Below, piece by piece: positions 1-13,400 of a stretch of DNA of 64,000 nucleotides. Position 1 is the first letter of the stretch, and each line of letters opens with the position of its first letter. The stretch is from Euonymus europaeus. Its lineage: Eukaryota > Streptophyta > Magnoliopsida > Celastrales > Celastraceae. The notes beneath the pieces are model-generated. The model saw nothing but the letters and a program-made list of their open reading frames with translations, made no database searches and was not told where the DNA came from. A program made the translations under genes and the position numbers. The stretch spans positions 20,806,902-20,870,901 of the forward strand of contig OY756965.1 in assembly GCA_963580455.1 (NCBI GenBank). The letters are read 5' to 3'.

Positions 1-2974
1 AATTAGGATTTAAGTTCACCATGCAGCAGGCACATACCTCTCAGAAGTGCTAAAGCTAGAACCTCGAGGAGTAGTGAAACTACTACAGAGAACAAGATAA
101 AGACCTGCATTGGTAGAGAAATTTAAAGTAAACAAGATAGGGAAAAAAATCTCCCGAAGTGTAAAGCAATCATCTATTTTTTGCTCAATTGAAAAAAGAT
201 AGAAGGGAATAATTATATAGATATTCTTAACAAACCAAAGATATATCCATTGCTGAGAACACAACTCTGCAGAATCTCTAAGCATGGATCATATAGCAAT
301 CACAGAAAATTATGCAGCTAAGAACTCACTGTTATTCACTGCATAGACTCCCAAGTTCCAACCTAATTCACAGTTGGTCAAGGTCAGATGCAAGGACAAA
401 GAACCAGGTAGTACCTTTCACAATTTGTTTGATTACAGCAAACTAAATGCAATCATGCCACATCAGGTGGGGACATCCATGCTGCTAATTACTTGTCCTT
501 TCCATGATCAAAACTCAGGTTCAAATTTTCAAATAATAAGAGAGCCTAGAGTTGGGATAATCGGCACATAACACCATCAGCAAGTAAACCATTACATGGT
601 CCGTTGTAAGTCATGTACACGGCATCACTGAAGAATATATTTTAGATCTGTGATTGATCAAACATAGCCTTTGTAGAAAATGTGTATTCATATTTAAGAA
701 TGCATTTTGTTTTTTATAAGTGGTGGTTATATTGTTAAATTTTGCAGGGAAGGGGAAAATAGAACCTTGCACCTAGTGCAAAGGCTAAGGAGCATGCCAC
801 CACTAGACCAAAAGAGCTCATTGTTATTGAATCATTTGCAGGAATATTTGTGTAATTCAATATACTTGTTGCATCATATGACACAGAGACTTCATTTGAT
901 AATCATACAAATGGTATGCCCTACAAGTCAAAGCTTTGTAAAGCCAACAAAAAGATACTTCCTTGTTAGCTAAAATTAAAGGATTATCGATATAGTAAGA
1001 AACTATTGATGTAGAATTTGTGTTACCCTGCATCAATTATAGGATAGTAACACAAGCAAGCAGATTTCCTATTTCTAAAAGATGCATCAAATACTCTTGA
1101 AGCCTGGCTTTATAAGCTACCTCATTGTTGTCAATACCAACATCAAGTTGCATTTCATATTATGCTCCCATTTACATATAGACAGCTGTCGGCCCACGTG
1201 AGCTCTTATACAAAGCAATCAAAGTAGAGTTTGTCGTAAAGCCAACCCCTATATCAGTAAACGATAAATATATAATCACATTGAGACCTGAATACCTAAC
1301 ACGTAACATTTCCCAAAAATTTTTGATAGATCACTCAATAGGATAATCCTCGACACCGATCCAGTTGCAATTTGGTATCTTGAAACTTCTCCTCCAATAC
1401 ATTCTATCCAAGGTCATATTCAAACTTCCTCAATACTTTAAATCATGCCATTATTGTCTATATTTTGCTTTTCTCATCCCTTCCACAGAAATATGATTGT
1501 CTCCCATTCAATACACCAACATGCCAAGTTCAATTTGCTCCACTTGTCTTAATGATCTTCAACTAATCATAAACCCAAATTCACTTCTACTTTCTTATTC
1601 TCACTCTCTAGTTACTTTACCAATCTTCTAGTAATCACTAGAGGACTCCATCCCTTTGTTCATATCATGGATTGTTTGGAAAGAGATAAGCACTGAGGCA
1701 TTTTAGGAGAAAGAAACTCATTTTTAAATTATATAGAGTGGATAACCAGCTCTCACTTGTTCTTAATAAAGCAGATATTGGTTCCCTTCAGCACACTTTC
1801 CTATTCAGAAAAAGAAAAAAGGTTCCAGAGAGAGAGAGACCAATTAATTGAAAATATATAAACCAACATAAAAGGGGTTCCATTATCAAGCAATCAAACA
1901 GAGAGAACTAAATCAATGACAATAAGCCTCATATTTCAATTCTTCCTCTCACCCATCATGACAACTTACTTCAGCCACAAAAATTAGAGAACCTGAAAAC
2001 TGAAAATAACTTTATCACAGCAGGTAAAATTACTCACCAAATACTTATTCGAACCTATCTGCCTCTCAAATACCCTAAAGTAATATAGCAGATAAAGTCC
2101 AAATACGAGCTCTGGCGTAGAAGAAAAGGCAAAAACCGACACAATTAATTTCCAAACATGAAGCCTGCCAAAAATATCCTGCCACAAGGACCAATAAAAA
2201 AATAAGAATCCACTCCAAATGTGACATCAGAGAACTAGCGGCATTTCATACAAGGAATGTGAAAGAATATACTTGACATCAATATCACCAGGATTTGCAT
2301 GAGGAGATCGCCAACAAATGAGTTGGCAGGATCGTTATTACTTCTTCGCTAACCTACTCAGTTTCTTTTGACAAAGATCATAATAATATTCTCCAGGAAG
2401 TCAAATTTTCTCTGAAGTTTAGCCAATAGTAAATTAGTAATCCTGATTTTTATTGATGAATCTTAGAGAATTCGAGTGTTCCAGCAAGAAAATAACATAA
2501 TCATTAGCTTACAATAGTGAATACAATAATTTTTGCTTCCATAATTATACTTTACTATATTAAAAATAAATAATGCTTAAATTTGCATCAAAATGAGACA
2601 CTACAGAATACAGATCCCAATTCCCAACTACGTGAACCCATCACCATAATTATTGGGAGTACAAGCATAATAATATAGCCCAATATTAATCAGACAAACA
2701 ATACGTCAAATTTTGAATCCGAAAACCAATTTTTTTTTATATAAAAAAAGTACCTGAAATGATAACTCAAGCTTACTAGAGCGACCTCGGATCCCAAAGA
2801 AGATAGTGAAGATAGCAGAAGCGATAACAAAGGCTCTCGTGACTGGAGCATTGTCTGTGATCCGGACAACCCGATAAGAACTCGATCAAAGCATTAAACA
2901 CACAGATAACGTATATACGTATATGGGTGAATAAATTTAGAGTACGCACTGAAACCAGAGGGGCCGCCGTTCAT
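1..2974 (-). CDS. RBL18: Rhomboid-like / UBAC2-type membrane protein, 5' part only
   Basis: Four exons are visible: 2950-2974, 2754-2854, 2038-2178 and 38-104. Each is bounded by GT/AG and they join in phase; the gene runs off the left edge. The protein begins [17 protein letters not shown], then a hydrophobic segment ([13 protein letters not shown]), a [11 protein letters not shown] stretch, [20 protein letters not shown], and a further hydrophobic stretch ([20 protein letters not shown]). From memory this matches the N-terminus of Arabidopsis RBL18 (At2g41160) and animal UBAC2: rhomboid-fold ER membrane proteins with a C-terminal UBA domain, thought to act in ER-associated degradation and not as active proteases. 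The catalytic region and UBA domain lie outside the window, so activity cannot be judged. The start codon is the first in-frame ATG of the 25-nt first exon and fits the conserved MNGGPSGF start. Family call is confident; the exact paralogue is less so. Confidence 0.85.
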
Positions 2975-3751
2975 CTTTCGCTTTCAGTAGTGAGAGCGAA
3001 GAATCAACGTCCTTTTCTTCAATTCTTCTTCGTCTTCTCTTGTTTGGGTTCTTTAATTTGTCATATTTACATTTTATATTTTCCCAACTAGTCCCGAGTC
3101 CTGACTCCTTGCCTCTTTTTCTTTATGAAAAATAGTTTGGCTGGGCCAAGCCCAAAGTTTGTTAATATCTACACAACACAATCCATTAGGTTGATGGTTC
3201 CTTCGGTGACTGGTTCTCCAGCAATCTTTATCAAATGAAAAGAAACGTATGTTGGGTTGGTGAATCTTGTTTTCTTGCCCCAGACTTGAAGATGAAGAAG
3301 AGAATCCCTTTGAATATCAGCAAAAAACCAATCATGATAATATTCAACATATAAATAAAAGAACCCTCATTGGATGATCAGATCAACTATTGGCTTTTAG
3401 TTGCATTATTAAGGTGAATTAAAAGCAATATGGACATTCTTTTACCTTCGAAGGCAAATCTGGGAAAAATTGAAGAGAAAAGTAGTCAATAAAGTTGTCT
3501 CCCCAAAATGAGACTCATATATTTCTAATACAGATCAGAAATTACATCATCTGCCTTGTACATTAGGTGCAAGTTTGTCAGGGACTGAACAAAAAGGTAC
3601 TCTCCCCAGAACTGACTTCCATGACTTCGAACTCTCTAATCTCTTTATTCACAAAGTCAAGAGGAAACAAAGAAAGGAAGGGGCTTATTTACAGGATTCT
3701 GTAAGGCCTAAGAGTGGAAGAAGAAGAAAAAAAAAGTGGATCCTAATCTAT
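2975..3751. other. Spacer between two minus-strand genes
   Basis: This stretch should hold the RBL18-like promoter and 5' leader (right of 2974) and the F-box gene 3' UTR (left of 3752). A minus-strand AATAAA, read from tttatt near 3644-3649, lies about 100 bases past the F-box stop and could be its poly(A) signal. No further gene is seen. Confidence 0.4.
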
Positions 3752-6184
3752 TCATTCCAAGTTTTGGGCAGGCCAGAGGAATTTCCACGTCGAAATCTCA
3801 TCTTTTGAGTAGAGCTTTCTAATTCCCCCATAAAAGCCACCAGCTTCATCGCCTTCTTCTCGATGACCCTTCCTGCTAATCGTTGTTCTTCTCCATCTTG
3901 AGCCCGGGGTGTACTGGTTGAACTCCAATATCACTGTATCTGTTAGCAGATAGACATTATTTGTTGACTTTTTACCATGACAACCATTAGAGATCATTGG
4001 CAACAACTAATGACAAAACGAAGTACACAATAATTTTCTTGCTTATGTATCTGTGACTGGAAGTTTTTGCAGACAAGGAATCTAGATGGAAAGATGCACC
4101 ACAGTGTGATCCAAAATGCATCTAAATTTATTTGTTGATTCTGTTTAGAAGTCCTAATCAACATGCACGCATGGGGACAGATCAAAGGCCTCTTGCCTCT
4201 AAGCCAGTCATCATACCATTCTCGCATACTCCAGAATAGACAGTTCAAGGATATTACACAATTCATATAAACATAGATGTTCAATCTTAGCCACGTCTCT
4301 GATGTATTGTTGGAATTTTCCAGGTGGGGATAGGGAAGAACACACAAGTATCAGATTAAAAACTTTGGAACAACGGTGATAAAAGTTTCATTTGTCCAGT
4401 ACTGATCCCCCATTAGAGGTGTCTTCATTGCAGTACGATTTGCTATGAGAGGGTGAATTTCCCATGTAATCATAGGTAAGTACCCTATGTAACCCAGTTT
4501 TGCCAAATACTAATCCTCAATCCGTAGTTTCACCTAGTAACAAGAGGGTCAAGAAGAGAGGTGCCAAGCTACTAATCCTACCACATTTTCCTCTCACAAC
4601 TAAAGCAGAAAAATTCAATACAAATTCCAGAACCCAAAGAAAGAGACTAGAACAACAAAGATTTTAGAGAGTTTGCTTACCACTATATCGACAATGACAG
4701 TAGTTTTCATTTCCACTACATGATTCCAGATGACCAACAACACAATACCACCATCCTGCAACAAATTAGCACGTATAATCAGTACCATGACATTAATTAA
4801 TATGTGTAAGTGTAAGTGTAAATGTGTATCCTTCATGAATTTCTTCAAGACATTAAATTTAAAAAGATTTTCTCAATATACCATATGGGAATTCCTTATT
4901 TCTTCTCCACTGGATCTCAACATGATCACCAGGATTTAAGTCACTAAGGCAGTCAGAGATGTGAAAAACATTAGAAGGAGTGTCAACAGCTGGTGCTCTT
5001 ATCCTATCCCACCCTATACTTTCCTCTGTTGTACGCCTTCCGTGAGTTGAGTACCTGCAATACAGTTCCATTTTAAGGTCAAATTGATGGCAGACCTGGC
5101 TTTACATATTGGCTAATCAAGTGAAATTCAATTTTCTCCACTTGCATGGAAAATTTGAACCGAAAGGAATTGGCATTGGCCAACAGCCTAACATTTTGTA
5201 AATCTGAGGATTAAAAGACCCAAAAATCAGATAAAGGTGACAACTTTCATTAGCCCTTGGAGGTCATAAAAAAATGTACATACAAACACACAGACACACA
5301 TATAGGAAGGACAATTTGAGGGAATTTAATGGATCATACCTTGCCAGGAAGGTGTCTGTCTGTGAATCATAGCTAAGCTTCGCATCATAACATGACAGCA
5401 TAAACCCAACATTTCCATTCTGTATCATGCATACAGAGCAAATTATATGGAATTATAACAATAAATCTACTACTAGAAAGAAATACCAACAAAAATCTAT
5501 GGGATTATTAAATACCTCTCGATTGTAGACCTGAGCTGGGAACCAGAATTTGCCACTTTCAAGGGAGAGAAAGAAAGCCATGATTGAATCAACTGGGAAA
5601 GAATTTCTAGACTCATTTTTACATTCTAATTTGGGTTTAATCCAAGAGAGAGAGAAAATTCTCTGAACAAAACTCAAAAGCCCCGTTTGTTTGTTTTCAC
5701 CCAAAAGGGTTGGTCTCTTTGTTGAGGCAAGGTGACATTCCCATTCTCTATAAGCAGCATCACCAATCAATCTACCCCACTTTTGCTTCATGTGTTTCTC
5801 CCAAAAGTGGTCACTTCTACACATATCCCTCAAAGAAGTACAAACTCCCGCCATGCTACATAATCCAGCCGGCGAAACCCGCTCCAAAACGCATTCCAAG
5901 GCCAAGTCAGGTAAATCCAGCAAAGAAATCGTGCTCTCTTCCTCTACACTTTCCACCTTAGCACCATGATTGATCTTCTTTAATGGCTTGATCAGGGAAA
6001 CTTGGTAGAAACCAATAGCAAGCCTACCTTTCTGCAACCAAGAGACAATGAAACTACATAATTCCTCCCAAAACCAAGCAGGTGACAACAATCTCCAGGT
6101 ACCCTTCACTGGGAGGAAAGGCTTTAAAGATGAAGACTTGGAGAGCAGGAGAAAAGAAAAGCATGAAATCAGAAAGAAAAGCAT
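3752..6184 (-). CDS. F-box protein (At2g41170/At2g26850-type)
   Basis: Five exons: 5516-6184, 5340-5419, 4882-5054, 4681-4755 and 3752-3939. Their lengths sum to 1185 nt, a 394-residue protein plus stop, with every junction in phase. A hydrophobic N-terminus (about residues 1-16, [16 protein letters not shown]) is typical of this plant subfamily. The F-box is at about residues 87-135 ([20 protein letters not shown], then C-x-SLRD and [11 protein letters not shown]). The C-terminal half carries conserved blocks including [31 protein letters not shown] and [13 protein letters not shown]-box proteins dock to SKP1 in SCF ubiquitin ligases and choose the substrate; none is known to me for this subfamily. 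The last intron is 741 nt. Start chosen at the ATG giving the familiar N-terminus. In Arabidopsis an F-box gene sits next to RBL18, as here. Confidence 0.88.
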
Positions 6185-9100
6185 TTGGGTGTTTGGTTTT
6201 GATGATCAAAATGAGATGATTCAGAGTCGGAACCAAGTAACCAACAGCCAATTACAGTTCAAGCCGTGGTTCTAACTTCTAAACGCGGCCACCATAAAAG
6301 GAGCATATAAGTAAGCGTAAGCGAATGTATGTATTTCCCTAATGAACGTTCCTTCAAACACCTTGGCCTTGACAACTAAAGGCCCACCAATGGACACGGG
6401 ACCGTGCCAGTTAGGCTACAATCAAAGGAACTGTCCACTGCGGTTCCATTAATGAGGGACATCTGCACACACCACAATCGACAAAGCCTTAATTGCTGGT
6501 AGTTACAGCTCCACTGAGCACAGAGTAGCCACCCGCTTCCTTAAATGTGCAGTTGGGTATCTCAATACAGTGAATTCCCACCGGCAAATGGCAGTTAAAG
6601 AATCAAATAAAGAGGAGATTCTAGCTGCTCATAAAGACCCACTTGTTATCAATCTATGAGTTATAGGTGGACAAGCAAGAACCTTGAAGGAGAAAACAGA
6701 TATGGTTAGGTCAGTTATGGGCCAGAGTTAGGTGACTAAAACACCAAAACTAGTCAAATATAGAGAGAATTGTAGTTCCCCAAACACCTGGAATTCAATA
6801 TTTAAATATGACAATAAAATTTGTATGAGGAGATAATCCCTCTAAATTATGATCCTAATTCTTCCCTAAAGATGAAGAAAATGACCGCACCTGACAGATT
6901 GATTGATGGGTTTCGAATAGTTTATGTGGGTACTGAAGCAAGGTGTTAACTTTCTTGATGGCTGCCATTGTGATTTGTCAGAAACCCATAAAAGCTCAAG
7001 CTGATCCTTTGCCTAACTTCTACCAAACTATCAACATCTCCCCACCAAAGACCATAGCCATGTAAATTGCAATTACAAATCAGAAATGGAATGTGACAAC
7101 CCTTTAAATATGAGTTTTCTGGAAGTGCCAGGTTGAATTTTATTGGTGGATTAAAAAAAATTTCTTTGGTTTTGCTCTTCTTTGCATTGTTTACATATGA
7201 TGATGTTTCCAATGCCATTTTGTGTTGGGTCTTTCTCCTGCTTTGCGTCCCAATCAACCTAGTACTCTCCTTCCTTTTTGTTTATGATAAAAAAGTTTCT
7301 TAACTTAGTGTTTTTTAAAGTAAAACCCCACTAATGTTCCTTTGAAATTTCAGGGCATGAGTTTTGTCCTTTTCAGAAGTATTAATGTAATATCATTTTT
7401 TTTATATGAGCACTTTAATGCTTCTGAAAGCACCACTGTCATAGGAAAGTAAGAAAAACTCACAAATTTATAAAATTTAGATAAATTTTTGAGATGATTT
7501 ATGGACCTTTTTGTCAATTTGTCCAGTGCAAAGATAAAGATAATGATTGCGTGTTTTGTAAAAAAAAAAAAACAAAACAACTCATCATATAATTGACTTT
7601 GATATTGATATCAATAAGTGGGAAAATATTGAGTAAATAATGACCTACCATAGCGGCCAAATTATTGGCATCACTGTATATATATGGAAATTTTTGGCAG
7701 GGATGACTTTGAGGACTGCGTCAAATGACTCATAAGCATGTAGAGGAGCCATAAATTGAGGGTACATTATTAGGACCACTCATATTTATGTACTTTGTCC
7801 AAAAAAAAAGTTTGCCTAAACCCTTACTCCGTTAAATGAAATGAATAAATTGACAACTATATTAAAAAATTGAAGAAAAACAAAATATTTTATAAGTTAA
7901 GATTTTAACATTTCTCAGTTGTAGATGACCTCTTTAAAACAAAATCGTGCGATTTTAAGATTCAAAAATACCTCTACAAGTTGTTTGAATTTCAAATTAT
8001 AAGATTAAACTTTGCGTATTTTCGATCAACTCAAATGGAGTGTATGAAAAAAAAGTGTTATTTTCCAAAATTGATGCTCCAAATCACAGGTGCACCAGTT
8101 GGTGTGTTAAAGAACAAACCCTAGTAGGCCATCATTTGGCATAGGAAAGTGAGGAAACCCATAAAAGTGATGTCAATATTAATTCTAATGGAATTGCCAC
8201 AAAGAAAAGAAAAAGAAAACCCTCAAACGGAGGGCCCAAATGAAAAGTTTTTTTTTTAGATGGTTACTTCCAATTGAGATTCAATAAATGAGATTTAAGG
8301 ACTAAACCCATTAAGAAACATTGACGATGCACTACATGTGCTATCATATTGTATCATGTGGCCCTAAAGTTATATGTCGGGAAAATCCATGTATGTATAT
8401 GAGATGAACATGGTTTTGTTCCAAATTATCCATCCAAACAGTCTGATTTTTCTAGGGTTTTCTCGTTTTGTGTTAAACTTTCTAAATACTGAAAGGATTA
8501 TCTAAATACGTATATAAAAATTAATTTTCTAACTCAATATATATGCACAGTCTCCCCCCAACTATATACAAAACCAAGGCAACAAAAGTGGGTTTATGCA
8601 AGTAAAGTAAACAAAACACAACAACAGAGCATAAATATGGAAAAATAGGAAGAAAAAAAAAGTGCAATGGTTGGGGGCGTAGTCTATCTTAAAAAAACAT
8701 GGAAATTATAAACTGTTCAATATAAATTCAAAACATTATATATAACACATTAACTATTTTAAAAAAAATAATAATCTTGTAGCCCAAATGAGGTACAGTG
8801 GGCTCCGACACCCTCAACGGTGAATCCATTTCTCTTATAATGACCAAAAAGAAAGAAAGGAGTAAAAGAGAAAAGAAAAAAAAAACTTCTTTTTTTTCAA
8901 TGTGATTTTTCTAGCTAAGTTCCGATGACAAGAATGCCCATACCATGGAACCAAGATAATGACATGAATGAAATCCTGCGTCAATTAACATGATGATGTC
9001 AAAGCAATTTGGGGGAATCTGATCTACCCCAAATTTTTTTGGTTCTCTTGGACTTATTCTTGCACAACCACCTCAACTCATTAAAAAGATTAACTCTCAA

Positions 9101-10400
9101 CCAATGGAATGAGAGAGCATCATCTTTTCAAAAAGAAACCCATCCCATTATTGGAGCAACTAGATTAGATCTTAGTGATCAGTTCAGCTGAAATAGAAAA
9201 GTATAATACCGTTCATTGTGAATTTTGATTCGTTTGAATGTCACAGGCAATATATTTATGAGTATGTTGCATGTGTATGAGTATGTTGCATGTGTATGAA
9301 TACGTTGCATGTGTGCGAGTTCTATGTGCCCTAAAAAAGATTGGTATGATGTGGGGTGTCACTATGACCATATGTGGATCTTCTACCAACTAAGCAAATA
9401 TGCCCTCAACAAAAAGTGGAGAATTCTCTCATTGGTGTGTCTATTTGCTAGTTTGATAGAGGATTGAATACAACATTTGAATCAAGGTAGGAACAATAAT
9501 TCCACAATGGGTATATAAAACCAATGTTGGCATGAATGGAAGGGAAAACCAATGGAGTATTGAATAGAGTGTTCGGACAAGAACAACGACAATGTCACAT
9601 GAGAATTGCCAACTTTGTAGAACCCCAATGTTGTTGTGAGATTTGTGACACCAACTGAATAAAACAATGTCTTAAGGCGACCAATATCTTCAAAGACATC
9701 GCTTTATTGTTGATGTTTTCTATGTTGGAAGGGATGTAACACCCCCTTTCAATCATTGTCACATACTTTATTGGAGATTAGTGCCTGAATAATCATATTA
9801 ATACATGATTTGGCTATTGGAAAGTACAACAAATTACCTTGAAAGTAGTTTTGGCCAATGTTGTGATATGATTTAAGTGCTTTCAGGCACTTCCTTCCAC
9901 ACTAAACAGCAGGATCTGCATCCATCAGTCCCTACCTTAGTTGGATGCAGGACTGCAATTAAACAAAAGTATGTATAAAATAAGTTCCACAAGCTAAGAA
10001 TTAAAAAGAACAAAAGCCAACATTAATGGTAGATACGCAATCTCAACATAAACGATATCCAGTATCATAAGAAAAAGAGATCCCAAGTCATATAATCAGT
10101 TGTAGTCAATAAGAGAATAAATCAAATTCTTCCAATTACTAGGGTTATAGAGATTATAGATATAGAGGCAATAGAGCCGAAGCAAAGACAATAATCATGA
10201 TGGCGCCATGAGGCAGTCATAGATAGAACAAACAAGAAGACCCATATTATTTTTTTGCCAAAACCTGATATATCCAATAACAAAGCTAGTCCTCATGTGA
10301 AATAAGTATAAAAGAGCAAAAAGCATTGCTCTTGCATAATAGTGCAGCAAAATTTGAAGAAATATCTTTATGACATAACAGAAGGAACAAGTACAGATGC
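6185..10400. other. 4.2-kb intergenic region, no gene recognised
   Basis: The right end of the F-box gene (promoter and leader) is followed by AT-rich DNA with poly-A/T runs. Open frames here (for example 6946-7257 minus and 9482-9667 minus) are short and match no family I know. A three-copy 19-bp tandem repeat sits at 9257-9313. From about 10150 the sequence passes into the 3' UTR of the RSRC2-like gene. Confidence 0.4.
9257..9313. repeat. 19-bp tandem repeat, three copies
   Basis: The unit tatgagtatgttgcatgtg occurs at 9257-9275 and identically at 9276-9294. A third copy with two changes is at 9295-9313. No coding context; it behaves like a small minisatellite. Confidence 0.85.
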
Positions 10401-13400
10401 TTAAAGGCCTAAACCAACAGTCCGGCCATCTCTTCTTCGAAGTCCAGCAGAATATTGCTTCTCCAAATCCATCTGAAGTTCCTTTTGCTTTTCGGCTTGG
10501 AGGAGGCCACCAACCTCTTGGCTGTCGGGCTTGTGCTCCCCTTTGACATCGCCCTTCACACCCTACAATTGGCCATAGGTACCAAGGCAACCTCAGACTC
10601 TAAAACGTGTCAGTAGGTTTATAAAAGTACAGTGGAGAATGAGTTGATAGGAAAATTCAGTGAAGTTTGGTAACCACGTCACGGCGCAGAGCATAGTGAA
10701 AGACGCAAATATGAAATAATGAAAAAGAACTAAAAAGGTCAAGAACACAGTATTTACCATGAGTTTGTTGAATTTTTCCTGTCTTTCACGGTCTACAAAC
10801 AGCGGAGCATCCCAACGATGTGTAGTCTGCTGAAAATGCCAAAAGGACATTTAATCAATTCCTCAGAAAGAACCAGCGAAAAACAATAATAGCATCGAGG
10901 AAGTAATTATGAACTCATCCAAAATACCTCTTCTTCATTTGTGTTCTTTTTGGAACCCCAGAGCAGCTTCTTCTTTTGGTCAGTAGACAAAACACCCAAT
11001 CCGACAAGGTTCCTGTTAACTGTTTTATCCAAAAAAGATTTTAATGGAGAATAATACAATGGAGGTGTGATATTATCAGGATTTCATTCAATCAGTATCA
11101 ATGATTTGACTGAGCTTTGAGGACACCATTTTCTAGGGCGTCTTGAGACAGACTTCATTTTCAATAGAACTACTGTTTATACAGTACGTGATAAATTAAA
11201 CCTCTCATGGAATTATCATCAACAAAAAGGGTATCCATAATGACAAACATGTATCCACTCAATAATAGTACGGCTGCCATATTGTTAATCCTAATTCTAG
11301 TCATCTGTACAATGGTACAAGAAAAATTATTTTCACACTGAGAAGCCTGTAAAGAAATGATTCCGAATGCACTACAAAAAGCAGTGGATTGACAGAAATG
11401 CTAATATCCTCTCTACAATGTTACATGAATCCCAGACAAACAGAAAAGGTATCAAGCCCAGTGCCTTATTAGGGCAACTTATACATAGGGTGTCAATGGT
11501 CGGTTTTGTTCAGTTTTTTGACATATTTTGGTCAAACCATTTTGTCGGTTTTCGGTCAGGTCAGTTTTAGTGAAAAATATGTGATTTTTTTTTTAAAAAA
11601 CAAACCCAACCGAACAATTCGGTTTCAGTTTTATCAGACATCAATCCAGCCACCATACAGCTGCAAAAGAGGTTCAAAGCAGACGCAGTATACAAATAAA
11701 TAAGACTAGCCAACTTTCCCATGGGCCATGGCAAATGAATTTTTTATCCCCAGACCGTATCATAAGAAAAGACATCATGTTGTCAAGATATATTCCACCC
11801 AATTTAACTTCTACCCAAAATATTTAACATAAAACATTAGTTTTTTAGTTTTTTTCCTTTAATCATATTTGACTGTCCATTTCTAAGCAAGCCAAATGAT
11901 CAAATAACAGTCAATTAAGAAACATATTGTTTTACGTAAAATAATCAACATGCTCAAGCACAAAGCTCATGCAAGAAGAGTACCATACAATAAGAAAGAA
12001 AACTATTATAAGCATCCGTAGCTTAAGATGTCCAAGGCTCCAAGCCACCAATGTGGATATTAGATTTATATGGAGGTGTTATGTACCTAATTCAGCAGCT
12101 TTCATTGCAGCAAACTTTGCAGAATCTAGATCAGTAGCTGCCTCTATGACATTTGCCTGAGCTTGTCCTTGGGTTTCACCATCAATCTCATGTGCTAGCT
12201 TTGAGCTCGAATGCTCCTTTTCAGAAGCTGTAGCTATTGGAATGGCAAAGAAATCATAATATGATAATACCATCAAATAGCAGAGACAGTAATATAAAAT
12301 TAAAAATTAAAAATGAAGAAACATGAGAGACTATACCATCTTTATCATAATCAGTCGCCTTATCCGGGCTAAATAACTTTGGCTTTTTTACAGACGATTC
12401 TCGATTTTCAGTTGCAAATGTAAACCTATTCTCACCCTTCTCCCCTGCTGCTCTATCATGCCCATCCCTGTCCCTATTAGCTTCTCGATCATCACGTATC
12501 TTCTTTTCCTCCTTGACAAGATTTTGACTTTCTGTTTCCTTTCGACCTTCCTTAAAGCGATCCCTTTCAATTCCATGATCCCGGGATTCTTCATAGGAGA
12601 GTGTACGATCACTCTTATAGTCACCAGATCTCCTGCAGTAATTTCTTGTCTCATCTCGCCCATCTCGCCTATGCTGGTCCCTCTCCTTCTCCAAATTTGA
12701 GCTACAATCTCTCCTACCGGATGAAGTCCTATCAGCTGATGAATCCTTGTCTTTGTACTTCTGCTTTTCATAAGACCGATCTTTCTCCTTGTATCTATTC
12801 GCGGAACTATCATATTTATCACGATGATATCTGTCCCCAGAGTCTCTTGACCTGCCATACTCACTATCTTGTCTTGTATAGTCAAAACGAGTACTGCCTC
12901 TAGACTCTCGACCAGCATGAGAAGTTAACCTGTAGTTATCTTTTTCTCCATCATCTACATGCTTGTCATGTCTAATATTGTCATCAAGCTTAGAGTAACC
13001 ACGGGAACTCCTGGAGGAATGACGATCAGAGTGTCTATGTGAATCAGAAGCTCTGCCATAATGTCTTCGACCAGAATACTTGTCTAATTCTCTCATGTCA
13101 TCCTTGATTCTTGGCCGATTCTTTGAGACTTCTGCAGGATCTTTACTTGAAGATGATGGACTGCCTTTACGGCCATGCTTAGGACTCTCTGTATATATTC
13201 ACCCCACATACAAAAAGGCAAAAAAATTTCTTTAACTTTAGCAATTCTTCTCATACAAATATAAATTAATGACTGACCAGATAAACCTCTTAATCTGGGC
13301 ACACTTTCCAAGGTGACAAGGTCCAGAAGAACAATATCACTTAATTTTACATCAATTTTTAGAAATTGAAATTCAAGCGACAATTTCAAATGACGAGACT

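Noticed and set aside
11497..11580. GGTTTTCGGT-like repeats as a transposon inside an RSRC2 intron
   Set aside because: Looks like a dispersed repeat phrase, but no ends, duplication or coding part could be found.
12388..12918. 176-residue open frame overlapping the RSRC2 exon
   Set aside because: Same strand, other frame of the low-complexity RS-rich exon; shadow of the real frame, which has conserved neighbours.
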